Positions 16,653-24,684 of a stretch of 64,000 bases of DNA are shown here, piece by piece. The position numbers and the translations under genes are program-made. Numbering within the stretch: the first letter of the stretch is position 1; every line of letters begins with the position of its first letter. Source of the stretch: Kitasatospora sp. NBC_00374 (GTDB taxonomy: Bacteria > Actinomycetota > Actinomycetes > Streptomycetales > Streptomycetaceae); NCBI RefSeq assembly GCF_041434935.1, contig NZ_CP107964.1, positions 6,431,001-6,495,000 of the forward strand. Reading direction: 5' to 3'. The notes beneath the pieces were generated by a model. The model saw only the letters and a list, made by a program, of their open reading frames with translations, made no database searches and was not told the DNA's origin.

Positions 16653-16670
16653 CCCGTGCGTCCGGGACGG
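16653..16670 (+). promoter_or_regulatory. Shared 18-bp motif, copy A
   Basis: CCCGTGCGTCCGGGACGG lies in the divergent region between the phosphoribosyltransferase/hydrolase fusion (start 71 bp away) and the first cupin-like gene. Near-identical copies occur at 19287, 22000 and 24197. Its centre CGTCCGGGACG is a perfect dyad, followed by another GGGACGG at 16672-16678. It may bind the NarL-type response regulator encoded at 21205-21966. Confidence 0.55.
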
Positions 16671-16827
16671 CGGGACGGCGACGGTGGAGGCCTGACCGGC
16701 CGCGGAACCCGCCGCGGCGGCAGCCGAGTTGAAGGAGCTGCCACGACACCCCGGAGCGGCCGCGGGGGACCGTCCCCGACGGCCACGCCCACCCGGGCGA
16801 GGAAGCCCGGAAAGGCTGGTGATCGAG

Positions 16828-17178
16828 ATGACCGCCCCCCGCATACCGGCGCCCCGCGCGCCGCTGCCCGACCACCGCGCGCTCACCGGCCTGCGCCGGA
16901 TCACGCCGACGGACGGCCTCGCCGGGCCGTTCCGCGCCCTGGCGGTGGTCCGTCTCGGGCCCGGCGAACGGGCGGAGCTGGCCGCCGACGGCGTCGAGCA
17001 CGCCGTGTACGTCAGCGCCGGTTCCGGCCGCGCGGCCACCGGTGACGTCCGGGTGCCGCTGCGGCCCGGCCACGCGCTGACCCTGCCGCCCGGCAGTGCG
17101 GCCGCGCTCACCGCGGGCCGCGCCGGGCTGGAGTACGTCCACGCGGAACTGGCCGTCCCGGCCTCGGGGGAGGAGTAG
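16828..17178 (+). CDS. Cupin-like small protein, copy 1
   Basis: 116 aa. The ATG at 16828 was chosen; an in-frame GTG at 16819 is an alternative. The predicted beta-rich sequence contains DGVEHAVYVSAGSGRA, closely matching DGVEHALYVTAGSGRA in the protein at 19391-19720, so the two are paralogues. The shape suggests a single small cupin barrel without an evident metal-binding HxH motif. Function is unknown. It lies divergent from the phosphoribosyltransferase fusion, behind motif copy A. Confidence 0.65.
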   Translation: MTAPRIPAPRAPLPDHRALTGLRRITPTDGLAGPFRALAVVRLGPGERAELAADGVEHAVYVSAGSGRAATGDVRVPLRPGHALTLPPGSAAALTAGRAGLEYVHAELAVPASGEE

Positions 17179-17357
17179 CCGAGGCCGGCACCGACACCGC
17201 CCGGCGGCCGCCTCGGTCCACGGCCCGTTCGGGTGAATCGGTCGGCCACGGGCTGCACGCCGGTGGGCCCGGTGGCCAACCCGAGGGGACGGCGTGCCCC
17301 GCGGTGCAGCGGCTGTGAGCGGGGCGCCGTAGCCGGGGCAGGCCCGGGCCCCGGCCC

Positions 17358-17960
17358 TCAGGCGGGAATCGCCCGGGGGCCCTCCACCAGCCTGACCGGG
17401 ACCTCGCCCGCCGCGCTCTGCACCTGCCGCACGAAGTCGCGGGCCTGCAGCGCCTCGGCCGAGGTGTGCACGACCACGCCACTGCCGTCACCGCTGGGCC
17501 CCACCCCGTAGACGTCCAGCAGGATCTGCCCGGTCCGCTGCGCCTCGACGATCCGGTCGACCGCCGCGAGCTCCTGCGCGGCCGTGTACGTGCACAGGGC
17601 GACCCGCACCTCCACCGCCGCCGTCTCCGGGTGGGCGCCACGGGCGGCGGCGATCAGCTGCCGGGCGCGGTCGCCGCTGGTGGCGTAGAGCAGGACGCGG
17701 CCGTTGGCGCCGTCCACGGCCAGCGCGGCCCAGGTGTCGGCGAACGCGCCGCGCCCCTGGTCGCCGAGGGCGGTGGCGGCGGCCTGCAGCTCGGCGGAGG
17801 CCGTGGGCGTGCCGGCAGGGGTGCCGGCAGGAGAGGCGCTGCCGGGGGAGCCGTCCGAGGTGGAGACGGTGACGGTGAACGGGCCCGGGGCGGGCGCGCC
17901 GCAGGCGGCGGCCAGGGCCACTGCGGCGCAGGCCAGAGCGAGGGCGGCACGACGCTTCAT
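17358..17960 (-). CDS. Putative lipoprotein
   Basis: 200 aa. It has a classic lipoprotein signal: basic MKRR, an Ala/Leu-rich core and lipobox LAAAC near residues 16-20. A Ser/Pro/Thr/Gly linker follows (about residues 22-55), then a globular alpha/beta domain with GNGRVLLYATSGDRAR-like and QILLDVYGVGPSGDGSGVV segments. No recognised catalytic motif. It is oriented against the surrounding cupin-like and AroB-like genes. Confidence 0.75.
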   Translation of the reverse strand: MKRRAALALACAAVALAAACGAPAPGPFTVTVSTSDGSPGSASPAGTPAGTPTASAELQAAATALGDQGRGAFADTWAALAVDGANGRVLLYATSGDRARQLIAAARGAHPETAAVEVRVALCTYTAAQELAAVDRIVEAQRTGQILLDVYGVGPSGDGSGVVVHTSAEALQARDFVRQVQSAAGEVPVRLVEGPRAIPA

Positions 17961-18142
17961 CGCGGTGTCCTTCCGGAGGTGACGGAGTGTCGGCCCTTGG
18001 ACGGGCGCCCGGCGCCGCCGGTTCCGGTCCCGGGCGGGGAACGGGCCGTGGCCGGGCGTGAGGGCTCAGGCGCCCGGGGCGGCGGGCGGCGCACGGTGGC
18101 AACGTCGGGTCGCTCCCGCGGCCCGGGGACAGGAGGGCCGTG

Positions 18143-19261
18143 ATGGCGCATCCCACCGCTGCGGTCGCCCTCGACCGCCTGCTGCAGACCGGCGGAGCCG
18201 CCGTCCGGCTGCTGGCCCGCAGCGGACCGGCCGCCCGGGGCGAACTCGCCCGCACCCTGGCCACGTTGAACGCCGACCGGTTCCTGGTGGTGGCGGAGTC
18301 CGACCCGCCGCCGGAGCCGACCGCCCCGAACGCCCTGCCGCTGCGCACCCCCGCCGCCACGACCCTGCGATCGGTCGAGCGTCTCGCCGAACAGGCCCTG
18401 GCCGCCGGGATCACCCGCCGCACGGTCGTCCTCGGCGTCGGCGGCCCCCGGACCTCGGACACCGCCGGGCTGCTCGCCGCCCTGGTCTTCAACGGGCTGC
18501 GCCTGGTGCAGGTGCCGACCACGCTGGCCGCCGCCTGCGGTCCCGCGCTGTCGCTGCGGCACACCGTCGGCTCCGGCGTGCTGGGCGTCTGGCAGGCTCC
18601 GGAGCTGGTGTTCTGCCCGCTCGACGCGATCACGGCCGCCGGCGTGCCGGCCGCCGGGGCGATCGACGCGGTGCGCAGCGTCCTGGCGGTCTGCCCCGCC
18701 GGGTACGCCGCCCTCGACGCGCTGCTCCGCCCCGAGGGCGGCTACCGGCAGCGCGAGGCCGCCGCCCTGATCGCGCTGTGCGCCGACGCCCGCGCCGCCG
18801 TCACCGGCTACGACCCGCTGGAGCGCGGCCCCGGGCGCGCCCTCGGGTACGGCCGGACCCTGGGCCGGGCGATCGGACTGCTGACCGGCGGGGCGCTGCG
18901 CGCGGGCGAGGCGGACGGGCTCGGGATGCTCGTCGCGGCCCGGGCGGCCGCCCACCTGGGCCTGCTGCCCCTCGCGGACGAGCGGGCCCACCGCGAGCTG
19001 CTCCGCCGGGCCGGGATGCCCGTCGCACTCCCGCCGGGTGTCGACCCCGCCGACCTGCCGGGCGCTCTCCGGCTGGCCGCCGGGCGTGACGGCGAGCGCG
19101 GCCTGGTGCTGCTGGAGGGCCTCGGCCGGCCGTACTGCGCCGACGGCAGTCTGCTGACCGAGGTGGACGAGCGGACGCTGCGCGCCGCAGCCGACGCCGT
19201 ACGGCCCGGCGGCATCCCGCGCAGCCGCCGGGCCGGTGTCCCGGCCCGGTGCGAGAGCTGA
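18143..19261 (+). CDS. 3-dehydroquinate-synthase-like protein lacking metal ligands
   Basis: 372 aa. The ATG at 18143, 6 nt after AGGAGGG, is preferred to an adjacent GTG. The fold markers of sugar-phosphate cyclases are present: VVLGVGGPRTSDTAGLLAA, RLVQVPTTLAAAC, GVWQAPELVFCPLD and GYGRTLGRAIGLL then RAGEADGLGMLVAA. Compared with AroB, the metal/active-site histidines of the GHxxGHAIE and HGEAV motifs are replaced by Arg, Arg and Ala, and the GGKTGVN lysine region is altered. It is therefore unlikely to be a functional dehydroquinate synthase. It is followed by two cupin-like genes on the same strand. Confidence 0.75.
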   Translation: MAHPTAAVALDRLLQTGGAAVRLLARSGPAARGELARTLATLNADRFLVVAESDPPPEPTAPNALPLRTPAATTLRSVERLAEQALAAGITRRTVVLGVGGPRTSDTAGLLAALVFNGLRLVQVPTTLAAACGPALSLRHTVGSGVLGVWQAPELVFCPLDAITAAGVPAAGAIDAVRSVLAVCPAGYAALDALLRPEGGYRQREAAALIALCADARAAVTGYDPLERGPGRALGYGRTLGRAIGLLTGGALRAGEADGLGMLVAARAAAHLGLLPLADERAHRELLRRAGMPVALPPGVDPADLPGALRLAAGRDGERGLVLLEGLGRPYCADGSLLTEVDERTLRAAADAVRPGGIPRSRRAGVPARCES

Positions 19262-19286
19262 TCCGGGCCCGGGACGGGACGCCGCG

Positions 19287-19304
19287 CCCGTGCACCCGGG
19301 ACAC
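19287..19304 (+). promoter_or_regulatory. Shared 18-bp motif, copy D
   Basis: CCCGTGCACCCGGGACAC differs from copy A at four positions. Its last base is 87 nt before the ATG at 19391, exactly the spacing seen for copy C and its gene. Confidence 0.5.
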
Positions 19305-19390
19305 CGGGTGGCCGATCGTCGAAAGCGGACAGCCCGCGGGCACACCGCGAGCGCACCGCCAGAACCTCGCGAGAACGGGAGAGACCAGCC

Positions 19391-19720
19391 ATGGGCAGCA
19401 CTGCCAGGACCGCCGTCACCGCCCTGTACCGCGGCCGCGCCGTCGACCCGGGCCGGGTGCTCGCCGGCCCCCTGCTCGGGATCGGCCTGTCGTGGCTGGA
19501 CCCGGAGGGCGAGCTCGACCTGGCCTCCGACGGCGTGGAGCACGCCCTGTACGTGACCGCCGGCTCCGGCCGGGCCGGGAGCCAGGGCGCCGACGTCCCG
19601 CTCGCCGAGGGCACCGCCGTCACCCTGCCGCTCGGCGGCAGCCTCACCCTCACCGCCGGCCCGGACGGGCTGGAGTACTTCCACGCCGTGCTGGCCGTCC
19701 CCCGAGGAGGCTTCCGATGA
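19391..19720 (+). CDS. Cupin-like small protein, copy 2
   Basis: 109 aa. It is a paralogue of the protein at 16828-17178: both contain a DGVEHA-YV-AGSGRA core and a C-terminal GLEY(F/V)HA segment. It is predicted to be beta-rich and cytosolic, with no catalytic motif. It is followed by the second cupin gene with a 4-nt ATGA overlap. It sits 129 bp after the AroB-like gene, behind its own motif copy, so it may have a separate promoter. Confidence 0.68.
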   Translation: MGSTARTAVTALYRGRAVDPGRVLAGPLLGIGLSWLDPEGELDLASDGVEHALYVTAGSGRAGSQGADVPLAEGTAVTLPLGGSLTLTAGPDGLEYFHAVLAVPRGGFR

Positions 19721-20115
19721 TCGTCGTCACCACCGCCACCGCCTCGGCCGCCGTCCTGGTCGGCCCGGAGGGCGAGTACACCCGGATCCGGTCGCTGGCG
19801 CAGCGCGCCATGGTGCGCAGCGCCACCGAGTCCTTCGAGCACCTGCGGCTGAGCCCCGGCGCCGAGCACGAGCATCCGGGTCGGGCGGACAGCGAGTCCG
19901 CGTGGTTCGTGCTGCGCGGCCCGGTGCTCGCCGAGCAACTGCCGCACGCCGCCCACCACCTGGCCGCCGAGGGCGACCTGCTGCTGGCGCCGGCCGGCCG
20001 CGGTCTGCGGCTGCGGGCCGGGCCGCTCGGCGCGGAACTGCTCTGCCTCGCCCTGCGCACCCCCGTCGCGCCGCGCCGCCCGAGGCGCCGGACCGGCGGG
20101 CGCGTGCGGCCGTGA
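19717..20115 (+). CDS. Cupin domain protein
   Basis: 132 aa. The ATG at 19717 overlaps the previous stop (ATGA) and is preceded by GAGGAGG. The cupin pattern is visible as LRLSPGAEHEHP with two histidines and an ESAWFVLRGP strand, then a GDLLLAPAGRGLRL motif, so a metal-binding cupin is likely. A basic Arg/Pro tail ends the protein. It probably acts with the preceding cupin-like protein; substrate unknown. Confidence 0.72.
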   Translation: MIVVTTATASAAVLVGPEGEYTRIRSLAQRAMVRSATESFEHLRLSPGAEHEHPGRADSESAWFVLRGPVLAEQLPHAAHHLAAEGDLLLAPAGRGLRLRAGPLGAELLCLALRTPVAPRRPRRRTGGRVRP

Positions 20116-20131
20116 CCGGCCGCCGACCCCG

Positions 20132-21064
20132 TCAGCCGTGCCGGGCGAAGTCCTCCAGCGAGACGGTGGCGGCCCGCAGCTCGGGCCGGTACCGCACGCA
20201 GTAGCTGCGCGGGTACCAGCCCGGCTGCTGCCAGGCCTTGGGCTGCTTGACGGGGGCGCAGGCGGCGGCCGGGTCAGCGGTCCGCGCCTCGCGCAGGGTC
20301 TTCAGCGACACCATCGGCTCCAGGAAGCTGATCCGGGCGTCGTAGGAGCCGTAGAGGAAGGTCCTGGTGAAGCTCGCGCCGTGCCACTCGGCGGAGGTGA
20401 GGTCCGGCAGGTGGTTGCCCATCGCCACCTCGGTGAGGTTGCGGTTCTGGTGGTCGGCGGGCAGGTACTCGGGCGGCACCGGCCGGGTCGCGGTGGCGAA
20501 GTCGGCGCAGTCGATCAGGCCCCGGCACGGGCCGGGGCGGATGGCGTCCCGCTCGGCCTTCGGCTGGAGGTAGAAGTGGGTGTCGAAGTGCGGCCGGTCG
20601 TAGACGCCGGCCGGCGGGTGCCCCATCGGGTTCCAGTTCAGCAGCACCCAGCGCAGCGGCATGCCGGGGAGGTCCAGCAGGGCCCGGGGCAGGGCGAGGA
20701 CGCGCTCGTGGCTGGCCGCGCACTCGGTCGCCGGGTCGGTGTGCCCGTCGCCGTCGACGTCGTAGCAGTGGTGGCCGTCGGTCATCGCGGTGGGCAGGTC
20801 CCGCAGGGCCGCGTCCGCGTACAGCACGCCGACGGCCAGCGGACGCCCGCCGTCCAGCTGCGCGTACGTCCGCACCAGGCCGTCGCCCAGGCGCTCCGGC
20901 CGGCCGAGGGCCGAGCACGGGCCCTGCCGCACGAGGCCCGGGACGCAGGGGACCAGGTCGGCGGGGGCGGCGGCGGCCGGGGTGACCGGCAGGGCCGCGG
21001 CGGACGCCACCGCGCCGATCGCCAGGGCCAGCCGGAGACCGGCTCGCAGAAGTCTCGATGCCAT
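20132..21064 (-). CDS. Secreted protein of unknown function
   Basis: 310 aa with a Sec signal peptide (basic start, hydrophobic core and AAAA-P cleavage region near residue 33). The mature part has paired cysteines and the segments DGHHCYDVDGDGHTDPATEC, NWNPMGHPP and YDRPHFDTHFYLQ; clustered His and Asp residues suggest metal binding. The PHFDTHFYL pattern resembles DUF5602/TTHB210-type proteins, an assignment made by eye only. It is convergent with the cupin genes and divergent from the response regulator. Confidence 0.65.
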   Translation of the reverse strand: MASRLLRAGLRLALAIGAVASAAALPVTPAAAAPADLVPCVPGLVRQGPCSALGRPERLGDGLVRTYAQLDGGRPLAVGVLYADAALRDLPTAMTDGHHCYDVDGDGHTDPATECAASHERVLALPRALLDLPGMPLRWVLLNWNPMGHPPAGVYDRPHFDTHFYLQPKAERDAIRPGPCRGLIDCADFATATRPVPPEYLPADHQNRNLTEVAMGNHLPDLTSAEWHGASFTRTFLYGSYDARISFLEPMVSLKTLREARTADPAAACAPVKQPKAWQQPGWYPRSYCVRYRPELRAATVSLEDFARHG

Positions 21065-21204
21065 GGCGCAGCCTCTCGCGACGGAATTCCGGGTGGGTGC
21101 TGTCGGAGGATCCCCCGGGAACCGGCCGCAGGCCTCCGCATGTCACGAAGAGTCACCCTGATGGCACTGCTAGTGTCGGCGGCGTGGACGATCGGCTGAG
21201 GAAC

Positions 21205-21966
21205 GTGGCGACGGTGCGTGTACTGATTGTTGACGATCATCCGCTTTTCCGAGAAGGCCTGCGGGCGGCCCTGGAGAGCGCCGACGGAGTGCAGGTGGTG
21301 GGGGAGGCCGAGACCGTGGCCGCCGTGGTGGACGCGGTCGCCGCGTGCCGGCCCGACGTCGTGGTGATGGACCTCTCGCTGCCCGACGGTTCCGGCCTGG
21401 ACGCGGTCCGCCGGCTCGCCGAGCACGGCCCGGATGCCCAGGGCCCGGACGTTCAGGGCCCGGACGTTCAGGGCCCGGACGTTCACGGCTCGGATGCCCC
21501 GGGCCCGGACGGACGGGCGACGGACGCGCAGGGCCCGGCCCCGGCCGTCCCGGTGCTGATGCTCACCATGGCCGACGACGACGGCAGCCTGCTGGCCGCC
21601 CTGCAGGCCGGAGCCCGCGGCTACCTGGTCAAGGGCGCAGGCCGGGACGAGGTGCTGCACGCCGTCCGTACCGTGGCCGCCGGCGGGGCCGTGTTCGGGG
21701 CCGACATCGCCGTCCGGATCACCGCGCTGCTCTCCGGCAGCCGGCTGCGCGAGGCGGGGCAGCTGTTCCCCGCGCTGACCGCCCGGGAGGCCGAGGTGCT
21801 CGACCTGGTCGCCCGCGGCCTCGACAACCGCAGGATCGCCCGCGAGCTGTTCGTCGCGGAGAAGACCGTGCGCAACCACGTCACCCACATCTTCGAGAAG
21901 CTCCACGTCGCCACTCGCGCCGAGGCGGTGGCCCGGGCCCGCGACATGGGGCTCGGCGACCGCTGA
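21205..21966 (+). CDS. NarL/LuxR-family response regulator with repeat insertion
   Basis: 253 aa from the GTG at 21205 (GTGs at 21184 and 21214 are alternatives). Receiver domain: VRVLIVDDHPLFREGL, phosphoacceptor Asp in VVVMDLSLPDGSG, then Thr in VLMLTMADDDG and Lys in YLVKGAG. Between the phosphoacceptor helix and strand 4 lies an insertion of about 35 residues built of GPDVQ-type repeats that normal receivers lack. The C-terminal HTH is LTAREAEVLDLVARGLDNRR then KTVRNHVTHIFEKL. It is followed by its likely partner kinase, and is the best candidate regulator for the shared motifs nearby. Confidence 0.9.
   Translation: MATVRVLIVDDHPLFREGLRAALESADGVQVVGEAETVAAVVDAVAACRPDVVVMDLSLPDGSGLDAVRRLAEHGPDAQGPDVQGPDVQGPDVHGSDAPGPDGRATDAQGPAPAVPVLMLTMADDDGSLLAALQAGARGYLVKGAGRDEVLHAVRTVAAGGAVFGADIAVRITALLSGSRLREAGQLFPALTAREAEVLDLVARGLDNRRIARELFVAEKTVRNHVTHIFEKLHVATRAEAVARARDMGLGDR
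21427..21516 (+). repeat. 15-bp tandem repeat inside response regulator gene
   Basis: Units of 15 bp, best copy GGCCCGGACGTTCAG, run at 21427, 21442, 21457, 21472 and 21487, with a partial sixth at 21502. Copies at 21442 and 21457 are identical and the third differs by one base. The repeat is in frame and encodes Gly-Pro-Asp-Val-Gln-like pentapeptides. Confidence 0.85.
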
Positions 21967-21999
21967 GACCCCCGTCCGGGCCGCGGTCGGGACCACCGG

Positions 22000-22017
22000 C
22001 CCGTGCGGTTGGGACGG
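22000..22017 (+). promoter_or_regulatory. Shared 18-bp motif, copy B
   Basis: CCCGTGCGGTTGGGACGG differs from copy A at three positions. It lies between the response regulator stop and the kinase start (51 nt from the ATG at 22069), suggesting that the kinase has its own regulated promoter. Confidence 0.5.
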
Positions 22018-22068
22018 CGGGCGCGGAAGCATGGACAGCTCGGGGCGACGGGGGCCGAGGAGGGCTGG

Positions 22069-24156
22069 ATGATCACCATGGAGACTGCCACCGACACCAC
22101 CGCGGACGACGGGCCCGGCACCGATACGCCGCCCGTGCGCCTCGGATGGGCCCTGGTCGCCTGCGGGGCCACCGTGCTCTGCGCGCTCTGCTGGTCCGTC
22201 CTCGCGCTCACCCATCTGCACGAGCCGGGGATCAGCGAGGACTACCTCTTCGACGGCGCCCAGGTGGCGCTCTTCCTGCTGCTCGCGCTGGCCGGGGTGT
22301 TCATCCTGGTCAACCGCAACGGCCGGGGGCTCGGCGCACTCCTGGTCGCCACCGGACTGCTGCAGTGCCTGCGGATGGCCGTCGGCCTCGGGGCCGGCCT
22401 CGCCGGTGCCGGCCCGGTCGCCGCGAACCTCGTCGCCCTGGTGGTGCTGGCCTCCGACGTCACGTACATGTTCATGACCCTGGGCTTCCCGCTCTGGCTC
22501 CCGGACGGGACCCTGCCGCGCGGGCCGTGGCGGGTGATCCCGGTCCTGGTGGGGCTCTGGAGCGTGGTGCTCGGCTACTTCAACACCTCCTCGATGCCGG
22601 ACTGGGCAGGCGTCCCGAACCCCCTGCTGAGCGGCGGCTGGGGCGAGTTCAGCGCGCACCTGCACAGCACCCTGGACCCGATCGCCCAGGACACCGCCAC
22701 CGCCACGGTCGGCTTCACCCTGGCGGTGGCGGGCTTCCGCTGGTGGCGCTCGCCCGGACCGCACCGCGGACTGGTCGAGGTCCTGGTGCCGTACCTGCTC
22801 TGGATGCTGCTGGTCACCGTCCCCGCCTACACCGGCGCGCAGGGCGCCTGGGTGACCTACGGCGTCTCGCTGCTCGGTCCGGCCGGCTGGCTGCTGGGCC
22901 TCGCCGTGGCCTTCCGCCGGGACCGCTCGGTCTCGCTCGACCGGGCCACCCGCCGCTACGTGTCCGCCTACGTCTTCTGCATCCTGCTGTTCGGCGCCCT
23001 GCTCGCCGCCGCCCTGGTGGCGCACCTGGTGTGGCCTGGCGGCGACCGCAGCGACTGGTGGTGGACGATGCTGGTCGCAGCCGCCCTCGGCGCGCTGCTG
23101 CGCCCCGCCGCCCGCGGCGTGGTCGGCGTGGTCGACCGGTACTACTACGGCGAGCGGGCCCACCCGTACCAGGTGGCCCGGCGGCTCGCCGAACGGATGA
23201 GCCGGGCGGTGGACCCGGCCGACGCGCCGCCGCTGCTGTGCGAGGCGGTGGTCGGCGCGCTCGGCCTGCCGGGCGCGTCGGTGCTGGTGCACACCAGCGG
23301 CGGCTCCCGCGAGCTGGCTCGGATGGGCCGCCGGGACCAGCCGGTGGAGAGCTTCCGGCTCAGCTACGAGGGCATGGCCATCGGCGAGCTGCGGGTGTCG
23401 CCGCGATCCGGCCAGCGAACGCTCGACCGGCAGGACCACGAGGTGCTGGGCCTGCTCGCCGACCAGGCCTCGCCGGCCATCGCCTCGCTGCGGCTGTACG
23501 AGGACCTCCAGGCCAGCCGCAAGCGGCTGGTGCTCGCCCGCGAGGAGGAGCGCCGCCGGCTGCGCCACGACCTGCACGACGGCCTTGGCCCGGCCTTGTC
23601 CGGGCTGCGGCTGAAGGTGGACGCCGCGCGCTGCCGCCTGCCCGCCGGCTCCCCTGCCGAGACCTCGCTCACCGCCGCCTCGACCGGGATCGGCCAGGCG
23701 ATCACCGAGCTGCGCCGGATCACCGACGGCCTGGCGCCCGCCGCTCTCGGCAGCGAGGGCCTGGCCGGGGCGCTGCGCCAGCTCGTGGACGGGTTCGGCG
23801 GCCAGACACTGCGGGTTCTGCTCGACCTCGACCCGGACCCGTTGCCCGCCCTGCCCGCTGCGGTGGAGGTCGCGGTCTACCGGATCAGCGGCGAGGCGCT
23901 CAACAACGTGGTGCGGCACTCCGGCGCCACCGATGTCCGTCTCTCGCTGCGGGTCGGCCCGGACGAGGTGGCGGTCGAGGCGCATGACAACGGCGGCGGC
24001 TTCCCGGCCCACACCGAGAGTGTCGGGGTGGGCCTGCGCTCGATGGCCGAGCGCGCCGAGGAACTGGGCGGGACCTTCAGTGCCGCCAACGACGCGTGCG
24101 GCGCGGTGGTCCGCGCGGTCCTTCCCCGGGCGGCCGCGGCCGAGCAGGCGGGCTGA
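22069..24156 (+). CDS. Membrane sensor histidine kinase (HisKA_3 type)
   Basis: 695 aa. The ATG lies 4 nt after AGGAGGG. About eight transmembrane helices (residues about 25-320) are followed by a cytosolic GAF-like region (about 370-480), a dimerisation/phosphoacceptor segment EEERRRLRHDLHDGLGPALSG with the phosphorylated His near residue 499, and an HATPase domain (EALNNVVRHSGAT, DNGGGF, GVGLRSMAERAEELGG). It is the partner of the NarL-type regulator just upstream, and its membrane part may sense an envelope signal. A copy of the shared 18-bp motif precedes it. Confidence 0.92.
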   Translation: MITMETATDTTADDGPGTDTPPVRLGWALVACGATVLCALCWSVLALTHLHEPGISEDYLFDGAQVALFLLLALAGVFILVNRNGRGLGALLVATGLLQCLRMAVGLGAGLAGAGPVAANLVALVVLASDVTYMFMTLGFPLWLPDGTLPRGPWRVIPVLVGLWSVVLGYFNTSSMPDWAGVPNPLLSGGWGEFSAHLHSTLDPIAQDTATATVGFTLAVAGFRWWRSPGPHRGLVEVLVPYLLWMLLVTVPAYTGAQGAWVTYGVSLLGPAGWLLGLAVAFRRDRSVSLDRATRRYVSAYVFCILLFGALLAAALVAHLVWPGGDRSDWWWTMLVAAALGALLRPAARGVVGVVDRYYYGERAHPYQVARRLAERMSRAVDPADAPPLLCEAVVGALGLPGASVLVHTSGGSRELARMGRRDQPVESFRLSYEGMAIGELRVSPRSGQRTLDRQDHEVLGLLADQASPAIASLRLYEDLQASRKRLVLAREEERRRLRHDLHDGLGPALSGLRLKVDAARCRLPAGSPAETSLTAASTGIGQAITELRRITDGLAPAALGSEGLAGALRQLVDGFGGQTLRVLLDLDPDPLPALPAAVEVAVYRISGEALNNVVRHSGATDVRLSLRVGPDEVAVEAHDNGGGFPAHTESVGVGLRSMAERAEELGGTFSAANDACGAVVRAVLPRAAAAEQAG

Positions 24157-24196
24157 CCTGCGGGTCGGCGATCCCGGGCGGAAGGGGGACGCCGAG

Positions 24197-24214
24197 CCCA
24201 TGCGCCCGGGACGG
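24197..24214 (+). promoter_or_regulatory. Shared 18-bp motif, copy C
   Basis: CCCATGCGCCCGGGACGG differs from copy A at two positions. It ends 87 nt before the ATG of the small C-x7-C protein gene. Confidence 0.55.
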
Positions 24215-24300
24215 GACCTGGGGGAGAGTCGTACCACGGGCCCGAACGGGCCTTCGGTCCACGGTCGCCCGGCCGTGCCGACGCCCGAGGAGGAGATGAG

Positions 24301-24549
24301 ATGGCATCGATATCAGGAGGACGGCTGACCACGGCGCTCGCCGTAGTGGTGGCGGCCGCGGTGGCGGTACCTGTGGTCAGGCGGCTCGGGCTGGGTCCGG
24401 TGCGTGGCTGCGGGGGTGTCAACCAGCCGAAGTGCAGGGAACCCGCGGACGGGTCGGGCGGCGCGACACCCGGTGGCGCCGCGGTGGCCTCCGCGACCGC
24501 GGAGGTGGGCGGCTGCGGTGGCGTCCACCAGCCGCCCTGCCCCGACTGA
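24301..24549 (+). CDS. Small exported protein with two C-x7-C loops
   Basis: 82 aa. A strong GAGGAGG precedes the ATG. An N-terminal hydrophobic helix (about residues 8-25) looks like a signal or membrane anchor. Two near-identical loops follow: GCGGVNQPKC (about residues 36-45) and GCGGVHQPPC (about 71-80), separated by an Ala/Gly/Ser linker. The two cysteines of each loop could form small disulfide rings outside the cell. It directly follows a histidine kinase and carries the regulon motif, so it may be a signal or effector of that system. No known family is recognised. Confidence 0.75.
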   Translation: MASISGGRLTTALAVVVAAAVAVPVVRRLGLGPVRGCGGVNQPKCREPADGSGGATPGGAAVASATAEVGGCGGVHQPPCPD

Positions 24550-24570
24550 CCGCCCCGACCCGAGCACGTC

Positions 24571-24617
24571 CGAGCGACTCGCCTGCCCACCGCCCCGGTG
24601 GGCAGGCGAGTCGCTCG
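24571..24617. terminator. Perfect 21-bp hairpin
   Basis: The left arm (24571-24591, beginning CGAGCGACTCGCC) is matched without error by 24597-24617, with a 5-nt GCCCC loop. It lies 22 bp past the small C-x7-C gene and separates the two-component locus from the next gene. There is no U-tract. Confidence 0.85.
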
Positions 24618-24684
24618 TCGACGGGTGCCCGGGGGTGCCAGGATCGTGCTGGCGACCGTCGGCGACCACCTGGGGAGACGTGCT

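Noticed and set aside
20782..24237. Very long open frame on the minus strand through the two-component genes
   Set aside because: It is antisense to clear domains (receiver, HTH, kinase). Long antisense frames are expected at this G/C content.
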